In this document: piece by piece, positions 8,950-20,400 of the stretch
How the letters are laid out: each line of letters starts with the position of its first letter
Position numbering within the stretch: the stretch's first letter is position 1
Assembly (NCBI RefSeq): GCF_000183425.1
Contig: NC_014759.1
Coordinates: forward strand, 2,883,001-2,947,000
Length of the DNA: 64,000 nt
Direction: 5' to 3'
From: Marivirga tractuosa DSM 4126
GTDB taxonomy: Bacteria; Bacteroidota; Bacteroidia; Cytophagales; Cyclobacteriaceae
Program-made: the position numbers and the translations under genes
Notes under the pieces: model-generated
Seen by the model: only the letters and a program-made list of their open reading frames with translations
Databases searched by the model: none
What the model was told of the DNA's origin: nothing

Positions 8950-11931
8950 ATGAAAAGTTTTTACCTTTCAGCATTATTATTAATGCTATGCATGCAGAGC
9001 TTTGGTCAAACCGACCAAAAAAGATTCACTCCTGAAAAAAGCAGGTATATTCAGAAAATGGACAGTGTTTTTGAGGATTTGGATAAAACCAAAATTAGTA
9101 CGGGTATATTATATGACAGAGTGCCCTCTTTTGCCAATATTGAGCAATTTAACAAAGCATATGATACGGCTAATTTTAACCTCTTTAGGCAGGCTTGGAG
9201 TGAATTATATAGGGCCAGTTATACCCCTGATTTTATGAACTTGCCTGAGAAAATCAATTCCATGAAAAAGAAAGACGATTATGACCAGATAAGTATTGGT
9301 TTGATCAACATGGAGTTTAACACTATTAATAAGGGAAAGGGGCAAGAAGAAAAAGGCTTCCAAATGCGTAATGGCAAATTAGCACCAGTTGAAGGCAAAG
9401 CTTTGTACAAGAAAGAGACCCTTGTTATGCTGGCACCCTTAAAAGAGAGAGTGTGGGGGCAAGATATTACCTTCAAATTTGATGAAGACTTTTGGCTTCA
9501 AGAAACAGAACAGCCTATTGAAAACCTTTCGGCTGATTTTGGAGATGGCAACTGGCATACATTGGTAAACAGAGGGCAGAAGACCATGTCTGAGTTAAGT
9601 GTAAATTATGAAGAAAGCGGGAGCAAACTCTTACGATTTCAGGTTACTTTGCAAAACGGAATCCAATACACTACGCAAAGTACTATGGATGTACAGCAAA
9701 CAAGCAGTGCGAGAGCGGACCCCTTGGTCGAGGATAATAATATTGAAGCCAATATTGCTTTTAAGGGTTATAATGAATCGGTAGCCATTAAAGGTAAAAA
9801 TGATTATCGTACTTTTTACAGAACAAAAGATGGAAATACCACACCCAACCTCCAAAAACCCATTATTATTTTGGACGGCTTTGATCCGTTGGATGAAAGA
9901 AAGATTGATGAAAATGATGAAGGTCATGAAGCACCTGAATCAATTTTGCAGTTAATGGAATATGGTAGTGAGGATAATAATCTTGTGCCTACCTTAAGAG
10001 ATGAAGGCTACGATGTAATCATTGTAAATCACAGTTCTTATGAGGCGGATGAAACTGGGGAAACAATTGTGGCTGGCGGTGATTTTATAGAGCGAAATGC
10101 CATGGTATTAATAGCCTTAATTCAAAGGGTAAATACTGAATTGGCCAATAATGGTTCTACTGAAGAATTAGTGGTTGTGGGCCCCAGTATGGGTGGATTA
10201 ATTAGCCGTTATGCCCTGGCCTATATGGAGAAGCACAGCATGGATCATAATACAAGGCTTTGGGTAAGTTTTGACAGTCCGCATTTAGGGGCCAATATTC
10301 CTATTGGTATCTCTCAGGCGCTGCACTTTTTTGCTTATACAGGAGGGCAAGAGAATGCCAGAGAGTCATACGAAGAGAAACTCACCTCCACAGCAGCTAA
10401 GCAAATGCTTATAGAGCAATATTATGGTGTAAACAACCAAAAATTGAACAACACTGCAGGGTTCAGACAACAATTTATAAATAGCCTAGAGGGCAATGGA
10501 TTAAGAGGCTCAAACGGCTTTCCAGTTAATTTAAGAAAAGTTTCCCTCTTAAATGGTACTACTTTGGGTAAACGCAATAATTCCTTGGGCGAGAAATTTC
10601 TAGATTTGAAAGGTAAAAAACTGGGTGTAAAAGTAGCTGAAGTGATGACCAATTTTATGACAGCCCACAATACTCAAACAAGGACGTTTAAGGGGGTTGT
10701 TACAGATTACTCATTGTGGTTACCAGGACTGGGAGTTGATGGGATTGAGGTAGAAACTTCGAATGCAAATCCTAATGGTTCTATGGATGTCACGGCTGGA
10801 GCTTATCATAATACAGGTGAAATTATGCACAATGATTTTTTAGAAGGCTTCAATGATGCTAACCTTAATATCACTACAGATTATCATCTACCTAATCATA
10901 CGTTTATCCCCACAGTTAGTGCCTTGGCACTAGAAAATGCTAATTTTAATTGGTCAAATTCCTTAAACAGAAATTTGGTTTGTACAGGTGAAACGCCTTT
11001 TGATAGTTATTATGCCCCCAATGAAAATCAACAACATATTTACCCAACTACAGAAAATGTAGCATGGATTATGGCGGAGATAAATGGAAATGAACAAACA
11101 CCAATTGTACGATTAACGGGTGATGATTTAACAGGAAGTGATTTTGTATGCGATCAAAATACTACCTATTCATTCGAAAATTGTAAATTGGGTAGTGGGG
11201 TAAGTTCATGGAGTACTTCTTCTAGTTTGCAGATAGTTAGCAGTAACGCCAATAGCATAACTGTAAACCCATCTGCAAATAGTCAAAGTAACAATAGTAT
11301 AACCGCTTATTTTAATGATGGGACTTCGGTTACAAAAAATGTTTGGGTGGGCACTCCAGCAAATATACTCCAACCAGACGACCTAGAAGGCCCAGAATGT
11401 ATTAAAAGAGGAACAACAGGCCTGTTTCACGGACTTCCTTGGCCTACTTATGTTCCTGGCGCCACTGAGTACGAGCCCCAAATAGTTTTGGGAGGCAATA
11501 GTAGTGGTTTTACATTTTGGTCGGATGTAAATAGGGTTTACGTTGAAGTTACCGTAGCACAGAGCGTACCGGATGGCTACTATGTGCTTCAGATCCTGCC
11601 TAAAAACAGCTGTGGCTATGCCGATGGAGTATTTGCTGGCTTTAATGTATCAGGGAGTAAATTCTGCAGTCCAGTATCAATTATGCTCTATCCTAACCCT
11701 ACGGCTGATGAGCTAACAGTGGAATGGGAAGAAGAGCCAGTAAGCAAATCCAAGCAAAATTTTGAATATCAATTGACCATTGTCAGTGAGGAAGACGGAA
11801 GTGTAGTGCATGATAAGTGCCACCGGAAAATTAAAGAGAAAATCAATATGAGGGCTATGAAGGCGGGCTACTACCGAGTGCGTGTAAACTACCAAGATGA
11901 ACACTATAGTTATAGAATACTGAAACAATAG
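8950..11931 (+). CDS. T9SS-secreted alpha/beta hydrolase (lipase/esterase-like)
   Basis: Large extracellular protein of 993 residues. A signal peptide (1-20, ending QSFGQ) is followed by an N-terminal region of unknown fold. An alpha/beta-hydrolase domain of about residues 295-470 opens with KPIIILDGFDP and has the nucleophile elbow G411-P-S413-M-G415, where Ser413 would be catalytic. GGLISRYALAYME after the elbow resembles lipases and PGAP1-like esterases. The region around 730-900 looks like Ig-type or PKD-type modules. The last 80-90 residues begin MLYPNPTADELTVEW and end in a type A T9SS sorting tail, which directs export and surface attachment in this phylum. The substrate is unknown. 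Confidence 0.85.
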   Translation: MKSFYLSALLLMLCMQSFGQTDQKRFTPEKSRYIQKMDSVFEDLDKTKISTGILYDRVPSFANIEQFNKAYDTANFNLFRQAWSELYRASYTPDFMNLPEKINSMKKKDDYDQISIGLINMEFNTINKGKGQEEKGFQMRNGKLAPVEGKALYKKETLVMLAPLKERVWGQDITFKFDEDFWLQETEQPIENLSADFGDGNWHTLVNRGQKTMSELSVNYEESGSKLLRFQVTLQNGIQYTTQSTMDVQQTSSARADPLVEDNNIEANIAFKGYNESVAIKGKNDYRTFYRTKDGNTTPNLQKPIIILDGFDPLDERKIDENDEGHEAPESILQLMEYGSEDNNLVPTLRDEGYDVIIVNHSSYEADETGETIVAGGDFIERNAMVLIALIQRVNTELANNGSTEELVVVGPSMGGLISRYALAYMEKHSMDHNTRLWVSFDSPHLGANIPIGISQALHFFAYTGGQENARESYEEKLTSTAAKQMLIEQYYGVNNQKLNNTAGFRQQFINSLEGNGLRGSNGFPVNLRKVSLLNGTTLGKRNNSLGEKFLDLKGKKLGVKVAEVMTNFMTAHNTQTRTFKGVVTDYSLWLPGLGVDGIEVETSNANPNGSMDVTAGAYHNTGEIMHNDFLEGFNDANLNITTDYHLPNHTFIPTVSALALENANFNWSNSLNRNLVCTGETPFDSYYAPNENQQHIYPTTENVAWIMAEINGNEQTPIVRLTGDDLTGSDFVCDQNTTYSFENCKLGSGVSSWSTSSSLQIVSSNANSITVNPSANSQSNNSITAYFNDGTSVTKNVWVGTPANILQPDDLEGPECIKRGTTGLFHGLPWPTYVPGATEYEPQIVLGGNSSGFTFWSDVNRVYVEVTVAQSVPDGYYVLQILPKNSCGYADGVFAGFNVSGSKFCSPVSIMLYPNPTADELTVEWEEEPVSKSKQNFEYQLTIVSEEDGSVVHDKCHRKIKEKINMRAMKAGYYRVRVNYQDEHYSYRILKQ

Positions 11932-12174
11932 TAGCCCTGTTTTCCAAATGGGGGAAGTTTCTGTGATTAGGCCTCTATGCTTAGGAGGAAAAGAATAGAA
12001 GTAAAATCAAAGTTAAATCATAAAGTTTAAAGCCGATAAGTTAATGTTGAGGTAAAAATGAATTTTGGAAATCCTTTAAGTTGTACAATAAAACTAAATT
12101 ATCCTCAGGTTTTATTTCCTGTCTTTTGAAAAAAACTTACATTAGTTCGAAATTTCAAAACCAAAAAACTAACT

Positions 12175-12960
12175 ATGAAAAATTATTACTATGTTTTAAG
12201 CTTTGCAATTCTAGCTTTAGGACTGTTTTCTTGCTCAGGAACTGAAAATAAAGAAAAAGAAGAGCAATCTACAGTTCAGGAAGAACCCCTTCAAAAAGTT
12301 GATGCCGTATCTATTTGGGATGGTATATCAGTCAGAGAGGAGCCAACATCAGACGGAAAGTGGATATCTTCAATAAGTTTGGGAGAAAAAGTATTGATGA
12401 CAGGAAAAACCGCTGTTGATTCTTCTGAAGATAACCGAGAATATGTGGAAATTAAATTGGGAGATGATAAGCAGGGTTGGGTTGTGAGTGATTTTGTAGA
12501 AGAAGGAACTGCTGTAACCGCACTAAGAGAAGCTCAAATTTTTAAACGACCGGACTTGCTGACGAAAACGGACAAAAGCTATAGTCCTATGGACGTGTTA
12601 GTCTTGATGGAAACTAAAGATGAATGGGTGGAAGTAAAAGGTAAAAGTCAAGGCGAAAAATGGTTTTGGTCTGGCTGGGTTAAACGAACTGACTTATCCG
12701 ATAATGAAGTAGACATCGCAGTGGCTGTTTATGCACAAAAAGCTATGGAAATTGAAGATGAAGAAAAGCGTAGTGAAGCTATTCAAGAAATCTTAGAAAA
12801 TGAGTCCTTTACTTCTTCTCAGTTTATGGTGGATTTAAAAAATGAATTGAATGAACTAAATAGTGATGAGGAAGAATTGATGGCTGAACCAACCGAAGAA
12901 ATGGACAGTGTGGAAGCGGACAAAGAAGTTGAAGAAACGGAGGAAGCTATTAGTGAATAA
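12175..12960 (+). CDS. SH3-domain lipoprotein
   Basis: Predicted envelope lipoprotein of 261 residues. The start MKNYYYVLSFAILALGLFSCSG has a lipobox with Cys20. After an acidic linker comes a bacterial SH3 (SH3b) domain at about residues 40-105, recognisable from ISVREEPTSDGKWISSISLGE and GWVVSDFV. A second weaker SH3-like unit (about 110-170) contains WFWSGWVKR. The C-terminal 60 residues are highly acidic (runs of Glu). Such domains often bind cell wall or act as adaptors, but the role here is unknown. The gene appears monocistronic, with a strong terminator 20 nt after the stop. Confidence 0.85.
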   Translation: MKNYYYVLSFAILALGLFSCSGTENKEKEEQSTVQEEPLQKVDAVSIWDGISVREEPTSDGKWISSISLGEKVLMTGKTAVDSSEDNREYVEIKLGDDKQGWVVSDFVEEGTAVTALREAQIFKRPDLLTKTDKSYSPMDVLVLMETKDEWVEVKGKSQGEKWFWSGWVKRTDLSDNEVDIAVAVYAQKAMEIEDEEKRSEAIQEILENESFTSSQFMVDLKNELNELNSDEEELMAEPTEEMDSVEADKEVEETEEAISE

Positions 12961-12981
12961 TATTACTCCATCTTAAATCTT

Positions 12982-13012
12982 AAAAATAGCCGCTAATTTA
13001 GTGGCTATTTTT
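12982..13012 (+). terminator. Long-stem terminator after the SH3 lipoprotein gene
   Basis: AAAAATAGCCGCTAA is almost perfectly complementary to TTAGTGGCTATTTTT, about 15 pairs with one G-U, flanked by A and T runs. It could work in both directions, but only the plus-strand gene needs it. Confidence 0.8.
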
Positions 13013-13058
13013 ATTTTAAATGCGTTGACTTAAACTTTGATAAAATTATTCAAGTATA

Positions 13059-13544
13059 ATGGCTGATTTCAATGCTTTAATCCTTAAAGAACCTGTGGAA
13101 ATTCCTGTCGCTTTCATAAAAGCCTGGAACTTAAAAGACGCCAAAATGCTGGCTTCCATTTTTGATGAGGATGCAGAATTTATCAATGTTACAGGCTTGT
13201 GGTGGCATGATAGAAACGCCATTTTTAAAGCCCATGATTATGGTTTAAAAGTCATCTTTAAAGATTCAGAATTGTCATTAAGGAAAACAAAAGTCAAATA
13301 TTTATCTGATACGGTTGCTGTGGTAAATGCACGCATGCATTTGGAAGGTCAAACTTCAATAGATGGCAAAAAAGCCCAGGCTAGAAATACCATTTTCACA
13401 TTTGTAGTGCATCAAAATGAAGACGGAAACTGGAGTTGTGCCTCAGCTCAAAATACCGATGTAGTTCCTGGGAAAGAAACTCATATAATTGATGAGAATG
13501 GAAATATGGAGGGGGTGGATTACCGGCCGAATAATACAGATTAA
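13059..13544 (+). CDS. SgcJ/EcaC-type NTF2-like protein
   Basis: Cytoplasmic protein of 161 residues with no signal peptide. The sequence fits the SnoaL/NTF2-like fold of the SgcJ/EcaC group: an N-terminal helix with VAFIKAWNLKDAKMLASIFDEDAEFINVTG, then strands with ARNTIFTFVVHQNEDGNWSCASAQNTDVVPG near the C-terminus. This group contains small enzymes and binding proteins of diverse function, so no reaction can be assigned. The gene is single, between a terminator and a convergent T9SS gene. Confidence 0.8.
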   Translation: MADFNALILKEPVEIPVAFIKAWNLKDAKMLASIFDEDAEFINVTGLWWHDRNAIFKAHDYGLKVIFKDSELSLRKTKVKYLSDTVAVVNARMHLEGQTSIDGKKAQARNTIFTFVVHQNEDGNWSCASAQNTDVVPGKETHIIDENGNMEGVDYRPNNTD

Positions 13545-13703
13545 GCACAAGCGGATGCTTGCGCTATTTTAAGTTCTTGCAAGCTGCTTCAATTTAAGCA
13601 TTGGCACTGGTTCAACCGTCCGCTTGGATCTAGTACAAATATGCCGCATAGGCCTAAAACGCAAACCTTGAACTATGAAGCCGTAGATTTTAAAGAATAA
13701 TTT

Positions 13704-16700
13704 CTATCGCTTAACGATCTTCCGTACTTCCACTTGATTTTTCATGTACACGTATAGAATATATGTGCCAGTTTCTAAAGATTGGGTGTTGATTTCCCAA
13801 TTGTTTTGACCTAAATATTCATTTGTTATATTAATTGCATTACCTGTGATATTTTTCAACTCAATTCTTTCAACTGAATTTTCACCATTGGTTTTCACAA
13901 AGATTTTATCTGTAAATGGATTTGGAAATACTTCAGTTCTGTTGACTCCATACTCAACTCTAAGAGCTTGTGAGTATTCAAACTTTCCATCAGTATCCAC
14001 TTGCTTGAGTCGGTAATATTGTGTTCCTGAAATAGGATTTATATCTGTGATGGAATATTGAATCAAGGTATTTGAATTAGTAGCACCCTCAACTGTTGAG
14101 ATTTTTACCCATGTATTATCTTGTCCTTTTTTCTCAACTATAAAGTGGTCGTTATTTTTTTCAGATGCCGTTTCCCACTGAATTTGAATTTCTCCAAGTA
14201 GCGTTTTGGCAGAAAATGAAATGAGTTCTACTGGTAACGGGTTATTTTGATCAGTACCGGTAAAATAACTGAACCCATTATCAATATTACTAACCGAGAA
14301 AACCCTATCGACCGTATTTACAGCAGTAGGCCAAGATGTCCAGTCATTTACCCCATCAGAGCGCTTTGTAAGAAGAATATCCGTGGTTGAAATTCCAGCA
14401 AGCAAAGCAGGTTCATAAGCTAATTCGAGATCATATTCATACCCACTGCCACCTGTAGCGTTAATCTGTACGTATCCATTAAATACAGGATAACCTCCTG
14501 TACCAGGCGGAAGATTTCCTGGGTAATAATTCACTTCTAGAGCCGATGGAAGACTTCCCCCATTTGCGTCCCAAGTCAGTGACATTATTTTTCGGTTTGC
14601 CACATAAAAATCGGTTATGGCAGCATCTGCAATAACACCATCCTGATAAGCAGGCACAGGCTGGGTGTTAGCCGTAAATTCAAAAGCTCCCAAACTTGGT
14701 GGGATTGCAGTTATATCTGTGTTTCTGGAATTTCCTGAAAAGTCCTCATTCATGCCCACTAAATGGGTGCCGGCTGCATTCATTAACCAAGCCTCTTGTT
14801 GAGATTCATCAATTGCTAAATATTCCCCAGTTCCTTCACTTACGGCTGTGAACAATCTTTCGGGATCAAATGTAAATCCTGCCCCATTAAATGTAGCAAT
14901 ATCTCCACTTGAAGCTCCGATCGAACTTAGGTCTGCCCCGCTCAAGGTTTTTAAAGTTTCCAATGATGAAGCAGCACTAGAAAAATCACTGGCCAACGAT
15001 TCAGTTCCTCCAGCAATGCTTCCTGCCTGACTATAATAGAAATTGTAATCAATATCAGGGAAATGATCGGTAAATGTTCCTTGATAAGCAATTGCGGTAT
15101 ATCCAGCAGGTTGTGCACCGCTATTATCACCGCCTAAGGTATTGATCAATAGGTTGTTCTTTAATGTGTTGATTGTTGCTCCAGTGCCAATAGATAAACA
15201 AGCCGTATAAGAATCCGCATTTGCCGTAAGAACATTGCCTCCTCCTTCTTTTAAATATATTGAGTTGTTTAAAATTGATATACCGGATTGATTTCCTTCA
15301 ACAGCAATCCCAATTGCATTATCAAAATAAGTAGCTGTATAATCCCAGCCATCTGCCGAGATATTATAAATCATATTGTTCCTGATCTGAATACCTGCAT
15401 TCAAAGTATTGCTTGCTAAAGAAATTCCGTTCGCTCCATAAAGATTACCATGTGCTAAATTATAGATTTCATTTTTTTCGATTAGTACATTTGATGAATT
15501 TGCACCCAAACGGATTCCTTGAATATTGCTGTTATCACTTGAATTTATATTTCCAATAATGTTGTGTAAAATATCAATGTTATCTGTACCATTAATTTCA
15601 ATTCCTGTGAGCCCTTGTGGGTTAATATTATCATCCATGGAATTGTTTTGAATGCTTAGTCCAGAACCATTAGCAGTCCCATTATCTCCAATAGCATAAA
15701 TTGCTTTTTCTCCCCCTGAAAAATTATTATTGGAAATAGTGACCGTATTGAATGAACCGGGCGCAGTTCCGTCATTATAATTACTGATTAATATTCCAGT
15801 TCCAGTTGTACCACTTAAGTCAATATTACTGTTTTCAATCGTTATGTTTTCATTCGTTATTGTAGAACCAATATCAGATCCTATTTGAATGCCAACTGGA
15901 TTAGTGCCACTATTATTTTCAATTGAAAGGTCATTTGAAACAGTACCCCCATTGTCTCCATTTATCGTGATATTGCTTGCTCTGTCAATTAAAAATATGC
16001 TATTTCCTCCCTTTACCCCACTAATTGTGGGCGTTAAGCTTCCGTTTTGAAGTGGCTGTAAAACAAGTTCAGCATTTGAAACTGTTGAATTAGGATTGGA
16101 ATTGAAATCTTCAATACGGAGAGGTAAATCACCAGTTTTTATGGTATAATCTTCATCTGTCAATTCAAAATTTATATTTCCAGAAACCCCATTGATATTG
16201 AGTAAGGCAGTGGCATGCATGATACTGTCGAATCGCTGAGTCCCGGCTGAATTTTTACCGATTTGGTAGGTGCCATCAAGAGGTGCTGTTGCATCTCCAT
16301 CTGATATAATGATGTTGTCAACTGCTGCTGGCACCCCATCAGTAAGCATGTCATCGTTTACCCAAAGGAGAACCAATCGATACGTATTTCCCCTAACAGT
16401 GCTGTTTTGTCCGGGTGTTAGTGGGTAGTTACGCATTGTAAAAGAGCTCTGCTCTACAAATCGATTCTGGGTACCAGGACCCAGAATTTCAAATCCGTTC
16501 ACTTCGTTTTCTAGATCAGTTTCATTTAGTGAAGTAGTGGTAGGGACCATAAAAACGCGGAAATAATCGTAAGCAACTCCTCCGTCAACATCACCAACGC
16601 ACTTCCAATCGAATTTCACGTAAAAAACTCCAGTGGAAGGGAATGCAATATCTTTATAGGCATAAGCTTCAGAGCTAGTTGCCTGATCATACCCAAAATT

Positions 16701-16988
16701 TGCCTCATCATTTGAAATATAGGTTGCTTTTGACCCATTGAGAACGGCATTAGTATCAGTTCCCCTAGTCCACTTATTTGCTGGTAGTTCATTTCTAATC
16801 CAATTTCCACTACCAGACACTCCTTCCCAATCCTGGACATGTATGATAAATTGAGAAAAAGTACTATGTGATTGAAATATTAGACAAAAAAACACAAATA
16901 TAATATATTTTAACAGTCTAAGTAGAGCTTTGGAATTTTTGTCAAAATATATACCGCATTTAAAAAATACAATTTGTGTAAGCGTCAT
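13704..16988 (-). CDS. T9SS-secreted protein with choice-of-anchor J-like and right-handed beta-helix regions
   Basis: Extracellular protein of 1094 residues. The N-terminus has a basic segment followed by a hydrophobic core (about 25-45) ending FSQ, a long signal peptide. No nearer ATG is available. Residues 50-235 resemble the choice-of-anchor J/jelly-roll module (YFRVFMVP, RLVLLWVND). Residues 240-720 are Asn- and Ile-rich repeats such as NITIENSNIDLSGTTG and VLIEKNEIYNLAHGN, typical of parallel beta-helix domains. The last 90 residues contain VFPNPFTDKIFVKT and end VRKIVKR, a type A T9SS sorting tail. The role may be adhesion or polysaccharide binding; no catalytic residues can be named. 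Confidence 0.85.
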   Translation of the reverse strand: MTLTQIVFFKCGIYFDKNSKALLRLLKYIIFVFFCLIFQSHSTFSQFIIHVQDWEGVSGSGNWIRNELPANKWTRGTDTNAVLNGSKATYISNDEANFGYDQATSSEAYAYKDIAFPSTGVFYVKFDWKCVGDVDGGVAYDYFRVFMVPTTTSLNETDLENEVNGFEILGPGTQNRFVEQSSFTMRNYPLTPGQNSTVRGNTYRLVLLWVNDDMLTDGVPAAVDNIIISDGDATAPLDGTYQIGKNSAGTQRFDSIMHATALLNINGVSGNINFELTDEDYTIKTGDLPLRIEDFNSNPNSTVSNAELVLQPLQNGSLTPTISGVKGGNSIFLIDRASNITINGDNGGTVSNDLSIENNSGTNPVGIQIGSDIGSTITNENITIENSNIDLSGTTGTGILISNYNDGTAPGSFNTVTISNNNFSGGEKAIYAIGDNGTANGSGLSIQNNSMDDNINPQGLTGIEINGTDNIDILHNIIGNINSSDNSNIQGIRLGANSSNVLIEKNEIYNLAHGNLYGANGISLASNTLNAGIQIRNNMIYNISADGWDYTATYFDNAIGIAVEGNQSGISILNNSIYLKEGGGNVLTANADSYTACLSIGTGATINTLKNNLLINTLGGDNSGAQPAGYTAIAYQGTFTDHFPDIDYNFYYSQAGSIAGGTESLASDFSSAASSLETLKTLSGADLSSIGASSGDIATFNGAGFTFDPERLFTAVSEGTGEYLAIDESQQEAWLMNAAGTHLVGMNEDFSGNSRNTDITAIPPSLGAFEFTANTQPVPAYQDGVIADAAITDFYVANRKIMSLTWDANGGSLPSALEVNYYPGNLPPGTGGYPVFNGYVQINATGGSGYEYDLELAYEPALLAGISTTDILLTKRSDGVNDWTSWPTAVNTVDRVFSVSNIDNGFSYFTGTDQNNPLPVELISFSAKTLLGEIQIQWETASEKNNDHFIVEKKGQDNTWVKISTVEGATNSNTLIQYSITDINPISGTQYYRLKQVDTDGKFEYSQALRVEYGVNRTEVFPNPFTDKIFVKTNGENSVERIELKNITGNAINITNEYLGQNNWEINTQSLETGTYILYVYMKNQVEVRKIVKR

Positions 16989-17422
16989 ATTGTTTGTCTT
17001 TTAGTATTTGTCGATGCTTTCCAACATGCAAATTAATAGTATAATTCTATTTTATTATTAAGTAGTCTATTTTTTACGGGGTTTTTCGACTAAAGTACAA
17101 ATTAATCTGTTGAAAATTGAACGCAACCCAGCTCTCGAACATTTTGTCCTTATTGGTAAAAGTCAATTGAAGGTTTTTTAAGTGTATACGTGCTTAGCAA
17201 TAACACAGATAAAATTGTTCTTTTGCAGGAATTGATATGAAGATGTAATATTTGATCATAAATAATATAAAAGTACGGAAAGAGGTGCCTTATGACTTAG
17301 AAGTGCATTTTATGGTGTTTTGGGATTCAAGAGTAGTCACATATTATTTCGACCCTTGAAGTAAAATTCGTTTGCATCTAAGCATTCATGTTACGAGATT
17401 GAAGAAACTTAAAATTCGTAAT
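16989..17422. other. Intergenic region between divergent T9SS and VPS10 genes
   Basis: About 430 nt that must carry the two divergent promoters. I found no TTTG/TAnnTTTG pair at good spacing, no RNA gene and no repeat. Several ATG-initiated frames are short and unconvincing. Confidence 0.5.
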
Positions 17423-20400
17423 ATGAGGAAATCATTTATAAAACAATGGATTTTTACTTTGCTTGCTATAGGCTTTTATTTTACAGCCTTAGCACAAGAA
17501 GTAGATTTAGAAAAACTTAAAGGCATTGATGTCCGCAGCATTGGCCCTGCTGGCATGAGTGGGAGAATCACCGCCATTGATGTTGTGCATGATAATCCGC
17601 AAGTGATGTATGTCGGTTCCGCTTCAGGTGGTCTATGGAAATCTGAAAGTGGAGGTGTGGATTGGAAGCCAGTATTTGATGAAGAACAAATCCTTTCTAT
17701 AGGTGCCGTGGCCATTCAGCAAGATAATCCTGATGTGATATGGGTAGGTACTGGAGAAGGAAATCCTCGAAACAGTTTGAATGGAGGATATGGTCTTTAT
17801 AAATCCTTAGACGGAGGAAAAAGCTGGAAACTGATGGGTTTAGAGAAAACCCGTAACATCCACCGAATCAGAATTGATCCCAAAAATCCTAATACAGTTT
17901 ATGTTGGTGCAATAGGTTCTCCTTGGGGAGAGCACCCTGAAAGAGGCGTTTACAAAACCACAGATGGTGGTAAAAGCTGGACGAAAAGTCTTTTTGTAGA
18001 TAACAAAACCGGGGTTGCGGAATTGATCATGGATCCCAATAATCCCAATAAATTATTTGCTGCCATGTGGGAACACAGAAGAAAGCCGTGGACATTCACA
18101 TCTGGTGGTCCAGGTTCTGGTTTATACATGACTGTGGATGGTGGTGAAAACTGGAAAAAGTTAAGCGATGAGGATGGTTTGCCTAAAGGGGATTTAGGAA
18201 GAATAGGTTTAGCCATTTCAGCTGCAGATTCCAAAACCGTTTATGCTTTAATTGAATCTAAAAAGAATGCATTATATAAATCAACTGATGGCGGCTATAA
18301 ATGGAAAATGATCAATGCGGACATGGGAGAAATCGGTAACCGCCCATTTTACTATGCAGAATTATATGCTGACCCATCCAATGAAAATAGAGTTTACACC
18401 ATTTTCACCTATGTAAATGTAAGCGAAGATGGCGGAAAATCATTCAAAGAGTTAATGCCTGCTTACGGTACTGAAGTAGGGGTTCACCCCGATCACCATG
18501 CTTGGTATATCCATCCGGAAAATCCAGATATGATGTTAGATGGAAATGATGGTGGTTTAAATATTACTTATGATGGGGGCGAGACTTGGAGATTTGTACA
18601 GAATCTTCCGGTTGGACAGTTTTACCATGTCAATGTAGATAATGATTATCCTTATAATGTGTATGGCGGAATGCAAGACAACGGCAGTTGGATTGGCCCG
18701 GCTTACGCTTGGAAGTCACAAGGAATCAGAAATTCCTATTTCCAGGAATTAGCTTTTGGCGATGGTTTTGATGTAATGCCAGATCCTGACAATTCGAGAT
18801 ATGGATTTGCTCAATCTCAGCAAGGTTTTGTGGTTCGTTATGATAGGGAAACAGGTAACAATCAAATTGTAAGACCCACACATCCTGATAAAGATGTGTT
18901 GTTAAGATTCAATTGGAATGCGGCCATAGCTCAAAACCCATTTGATAATAGCTCTGTTTATTTTGGTAGTCAGTTTTTACATAAAACCACCGATAAAGGG
19001 CAAACCTGGGAAATCATTTCACCAGATTTGACAACCAACAATCCTGAAAAGCAAAAGCAATTTGAAAGTGGTGGCTTAACTTATGACGCTACAGGGGCAG
19101 AAAATAATACGACCATTACGGCAATTGCTCCATCTTCACTAAAAGAAGAAGTAATTTGGGTAGGTACTGATGATGGAAATATTCAGCTTACGCAAGATGG
19201 AGGTCAAACATGGAACAAAGTAAGCACCAACATTAAAGGCTTCCCGGCTGAATCATGGGTAGCGCAAATTCAAGCTTCAACTTACAATGCAGGTGAAGCA
19301 TTTGTTGTGGTGAATAATTATAGAAATTTTGATTTTAAACCCTATTTATTTCATACAACAAACTACGGTAAGAGTTGGACTAATTTAACTTCAGGTGAAG
19401 ATGTTTGGACATTTACCTTAAGTGTAGTCCAAGATCCTGAAGAGCCGAACCTAATGTTCTTAGGAACGGATGGCGGTTTATATTTTAGCATTAATAAAGG
19501 CCAGAACTGGCAAAAATGGACCAATGACTATCCTAATGTTCCTACGCGTGATATGGTGATTCATCCACGTGAGCATGATTTAGTAATTGGTACTTTCGGT
19601 CGAGCCATTTATGTGATGGATGATATTCGTCCTCTACGGGAATTAGCTACTGAAGGCAAAACGATATTAGATCAGCCTTTGAAATTATTTACCCCTCCAA
19701 CTGCTTATCAGGCCGTAAATCAGCAGCCAAGTGGTTCTCGCTTTGGAGCGAATGCGCTTTTCAATGGAGAAAATAGAAATTCGAATGCGATGATTTCTTA
19801 TTTGATTAATAAGCCAGAACAAAAGGAAGAAGATAAAGAGGAGAAAAAAGGGGAGGAAGAGGAAAATGATGAGAAAAAAATTACTTATGATTCCCTCAAG
19901 CTTAAAGTTTACACGATGGATGGTGAATTGATCCGTACCTTAAGAGAGAAAGCTCCTAAGGAAAATGGCTTACACCGCATGTATTGGAGAATGGATGAGG
20001 CGGGACAACGAGGCCCTAGCAGAAGATTGACCAAAGAAGATGCTGAAGAGTCAGGCGGAGTGGATGTAATGCCAGGAAAATATAAGTTGGTGATGCACTT
20101 TGGCGAGCATAAAGATTCCACAGAGATTGAAGTGAAATTCGATCCTCGTTTGGATGTAGATAAAGCAGACTTAAAAGCACGATATGATTTCTTGAAATCC
20201 ATAGAAAAGATGCAAGAGACTGCATATGAAGCCAGCCAAAGGATATTGGAAGCTAAAGAAACTGCTGATCATTACATTAAATGGATGAAAGAAAAAGATA
20301 AAGAAGCCTTCAAAGACCAGATTAAGGCGAGCAAAGCCATAAAAGATACCTTGGAAGTATTATTTGAGCCTTTTGTTGGAGAAGACTTTAGTGAAAAGCA

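Noticed and set aside
13545..13703. Short palindromes between the SgcJ-like and T9SS genes
   Set aside because: CAAGC/GCTTG is too short and has no T run; no repeat family can be recognised in this window alone.
16989..17422. Search for an RNA gene or small protein in the divergent gap
   Set aside because: No stable fold, no TAnnTTTG pair at proper spacing and no convincing frame.
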